Assembly: GCA_029884275.1 (NCBI GenBank) | Contig: JAOUIC010000055.1 | Span: 1 to 8,055 of the forward strand | Source: Gemmatimonadota bacterium | GTDB lineage: Bacteria; Gemmatimonadota; Gemmatimonadetes; Gemmatimonadales; GWC2-71-9 | Direction of reading: 5' to 3' | Length of the DNA stretch: 8,055 nt | Part shown: positions 6,649 through 8,055 of the stretch, in pieces | How the letters are laid out: every line of letters begins with the position of its first letter | Position numbering within the stretch: the stretch's first letter is position 1 | The notes under the pieces: generated by a model | The model's database searches: none | The model's input: the letters and a program-made list of their open reading frames with translations, nothing else | Told to the model about the DNA's origin: nothing | Translations under genes and position numbers: made by a program

Positions 6649-7034
6649 TGACACGCCACCTCGTTTCCACCGGAACCCCATGGGAGCCGATCGTCGGCTA
6701 CTCACGCGCCGTCCGGGTGGACCGCCACGTGCACGTGGCCGGCACCGCCGCGATTGGCGCGGACGGCCGGGTTGTCGGACCTGGCGACCCCCGCGCCCAG
6801 ACCGTCCACATCCTGCAGGTCATCCAGCGAGCCCTCGAGGAGGCCGGCGCCCGACTCGACGATGTGGTGCGCACCAGGATCTACGTCACCGACATCCGGC
6901 AGTGGGACGCCATCGGGCGGGCCCACGGAGAGTTCTTCCGCGACATCCGGCCCGCCGCCACCATGGTCGAGGTGCGCCGGCTCATCGATCCCGAGATGCT
7001 GGTCGAGATCGAGGCCGAGGCCATCATCGCCTGA
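6648..7034 (+). CDS. RidA/YjgF/YER057c/UK114 family protein lacking the catalytic arginine
   Basis: A 128-residue protein of the trimeric Rid family. Classical RidA hydrolyses reactive enamine/imine intermediates of PLP enzymes. Family blocks are GYSRAVRVDRHVHVAGTAA (17-35), the helix with QVIQRALEEAGARLDDVVRTRIYVTDI (57-83), HGEFF (93-97), RPAATMVEV (101-109) and VEIEAEAI (119-126). The start SGxPWEP-like (STGTPWEP at 7-14) together with TMVEV recalls a Rid subgroup distinct from archetypal RidA. In archetypal RidA the segment reads PARxxVEV with a catalytic arginine (Arg105 in the Salmonella and E. coli enzymes); here the aligned residue is Ala104, so imine deaminase activity of the classical type is unlikely. 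It could bind a small metabolite, hydrolyse another substrate, or be a partner for the PhzF-like enzyme 4 nt downstream. The ATG is favoured because the protein begins at the family's usual N-terminus. Confidence 0.88.
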   Translation: MTRHLVSTGTPWEPIVGYSRAVRVDRHVHVAGTAAIGADGRVVGPGDPRAQTVHILQVIQRALEEAGARLDDVVRTRIYVTDIRQWDAIGRAHGEFFRDIRPAATMVEVRRLIDPEMLVEIEAEAIIA

Positions 7035-7038
7035 GGCC

Positions 7039-7830
7039 GTGCACACCATCGTCGTGGTCGACGCCTTCACCGACCAGCGCTTCCGAGGCAACCCGGCGGC
7101 GGTGTGCGTGCTGCCCGGCCCCGCCGACGAAACCTGGATGCGGGATGTGGCGCGGGAGATGAATCTGTCGGAGACGGCCTTCCTCCACCGCGTCGCGGAT
7201 GGCTTCGCGCTCCGCTGGTTCACGCCCACCGTGGAAGTGGATCTGTGCGGCCACGCCACCCTGGCGAGCGCACACGTGCTCTGGCAGGATGGACACCTCG
7301 ATCCCGGCGAGGCCGCCCGGTTCCACACCCTGAGCGGCCTCCTCACCGCGAGCCGCACGAACACCGAGATCCTCCTGGATTTTCCCGCGACACCCGCGAT
7401 CGAGTCCCCCCGCCCCGCGGGGCTGGCCGACGCGCTCGGCCTCCTCCGATACCGCTGGGTGGGCGAGACCCGCTTCGACCTCCTGGTCGAGCTCGACAGT
7501 GAGGACACGGTGCGGGCCCTCGAGCCCGACATGAGCGCCCTCGGGCGGATCGAATGTCGGGGCGTGATCGTGACGGCCGCGGCCGATGGCGGCCGGCCGT
7601 ACGACTTCGTCTCGAGGTTCTTCGCCCCCGCGGCCGGGGTGCCGGAGGACCCGGTCACCGGCTCGGCACACTGCGCGCTGGGCCCGTACTGGCGGCGGCG
7701 GATCGCACGGGATCGCCTGGTCGGATATCAGGCATCGGCGCGCGGCGGCACGGTCTCGGTCACCTGCCGGGGCGACCGGGTAGTGCTTGGCGGAGCGGCC
7801 GTCACGAGCCACCGGACCCTGCTGCTGTAA
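7039..7830 (+). CDS. PhzF-family isomerase/epimerase
   Basis: A 263-residue protein with the duplicated diaminopimelate-epimerase-like fold of the PhzF family. Conserved parts are VDAFTDQRFRGNPAAVCVL (7-25), MNLSETAF with Glu45 (41-48), RWFTPTVEVDLCGHATLA (59-76) and DPVTGSAHCALGPYW (204-218). Glu45 sits where PhzF has its catalytic glutamate, and the GHATLA and DPVTGSAH loops form the substrate pocket. PhzF itself isomerises trans-2,3-dihydro-3-hydroxyanthranilate in phenazine synthesis, but most family members are of unknown substrate and no other phenazine gene is present here, so the name should not be read as phenazine production. The GTG start at 7039 is 4 nt after the ridA stop; the second in-frame GTG at 7054 would cut the first beta strand. 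No well-placed ribosome binding site is seen, so translation may depend on the upstream gene. It probably shares the ridA promoter. Confidence 0.92.
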   Translation: MHTIVVVDAFTDQRFRGNPAAVCVLPGPADETWMRDVAREMNLSETAFLHRVADGFALRWFTPTVEVDLCGHATLASAHVLWQDGHLDPGEAARFHTLSGLLTASRTNTEILLDFPATPAIESPRPAGLADALGLLRYRWVGETRFDLLVELDSEDTVRALEPDMSALGRIECRGVIVTAAADGGRPYDFVSRFFAPAAGVPEDPVTGSAHCALGPYWRRRIARDRLVGYQASARGGTVSVTCRGDRVVLGGAAVTSHRTLLL

Positions 7831-7832
7831 TG

Positions 7833-7855
7833 ACCCGCCACCCGGACGGCGGGTG
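7833..7855 (+). terminator. GC-rich inverted repeat after the PhzF-family gene, possible terminator
   Basis: ACCCGCC (7833-7839) pairs perfectly with GGCGGGT (7848-7854), leaving an 8-nt loop. An overlapping alternative, CACCCG (7839-7844) with CGGGTG (7850-7855), has a 5-nt loop. The hairpin starts 2 nt after the stop codon, which suits a terminator, but only a weak TTT follows several bases later, so it may simply stabilise the mRNA end or separate the next gene. Confidence 0.35.
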
Positions 7856-7892
7856 CGCGACCTTTCGCCTCCACCGCGGGAGCGCCGGCTCA

Positions 7893-8055
7893 TGATCGAG
7901 AATCCGCTCACCAGCGAGGACGCGGCGGAACGGGCCCAGTTCCTTCACTTCGCGGTGAGGGCGGGGCCGCCGGTGTTCTTCCTGTTGTGCGCGGCGGAGT
8001 CCTTTCTCCTGATGAAGGACAGGATCGGCGGCGGGCTGTTCCTGATCCTGCTGCT
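7893..8055 (+). CDS. Unrecognised small membrane protein, N-terminal part, 3' truncated
   Basis: The ATG at 7893 opens a frame that runs off the window after 54 codons. The product begins MIENPLTSEDAAERAQFLHF, a charged amphipathic stretch, followed by a hydrophobic segment PPVFFLLCAAESFLLM (about 26-41), a short KDRIGGG turn and a second hydrophobic segment GLFLILLL up to the edge. This looks like an N-in, membrane-spanning protein with at least two helices. GGGAG at 7878-7882 lies 10 nt upstream and is a fair ribosome binding site, unlike the operon-leading genes before it. I do not recognise the family, and no function should be assigned from this fragment. It lies 62 nt after the PhzF-family gene and behind an inverted repeat, so it may be a separate transcription unit. 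Confidence 0.6.

Noticed and set aside
5402..6670. Long open frame on the minus strand (422 codons) opposite the second ATPase and the ridA promoter region
   Set aside because: Same reason: antisense shadow of a motif-complete ATPase, with no recognisable domain or start signal.
7039..7830. Phenazine biosynthesis cluster
   Set aside because: Only the PhzF-family fold is present; no phzA/B, D, E or G genes are nearby, and the family is mostly non-phenazine enzymes.

Overview
The window is about 8 kb of very GC-rich bacterial DNA. Every convincing gene lies on the + strand and packing is tight: neighbours overlap by 4 bp or sit 4 to 63 nt apart, and no gap exceeds 65 nt. Base composition and gene style (two-subunit-like GcvP end, short Ala/Arg-rich proteins, GTG/TTG starts, possible leaderless starts) resemble a soil or sediment Gemmatimonadota genome. 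This is a guess from overall appearance; the window has no marker gene. No RNA gene, CRISPR array, insertion sequence, phage gene or defence gene was seen.

Layout. (1) 3-1174: the C-terminal end of glycine dehydrogenase (GcvP or GcvPB), cut by the window edge, followed with a 4-bp overlap by a LipM-type octanoyltransferase. Together they link the glycine cleavage P-protein to attachment of the lipoyl precursor that the H-protein needs. (2) 1212-6583: a complete five-gene peptide/nickel-type (Dpp/Opp) ABC importer in the order binding protein, permease B, permease C, ATPase D, ATPase F. All four internal junctions are 4-bp GTGA or ATGA overlaps, so it reads as one translationally coupled operon. 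Both ATPases carry a C-terminal four-cysteine motif typical of the [4Fe-4S]-containing Dpp/Opp ATPases. (3) 6648-7830: a RidA-family protein whose usual catalytic arginine is replaced by alanine, followed 4 nt later by a PhzF-family isomerase. A TTGCCC-17-TACCTT-7-ATG arrangement suggests a leaderless promoter for this pair. (4) 7831-8055: a small GC-rich inverted repeat and then the start of an unrecognised small membrane protein that runs off the window.

The genes are individually ordinary, and I see no convincing undescribed system. The points most worth a second look are the apparent leaderless start(s), the Arg-less RidA paired with PhzF, and the coupling of gcvP to a LipM-like gene.
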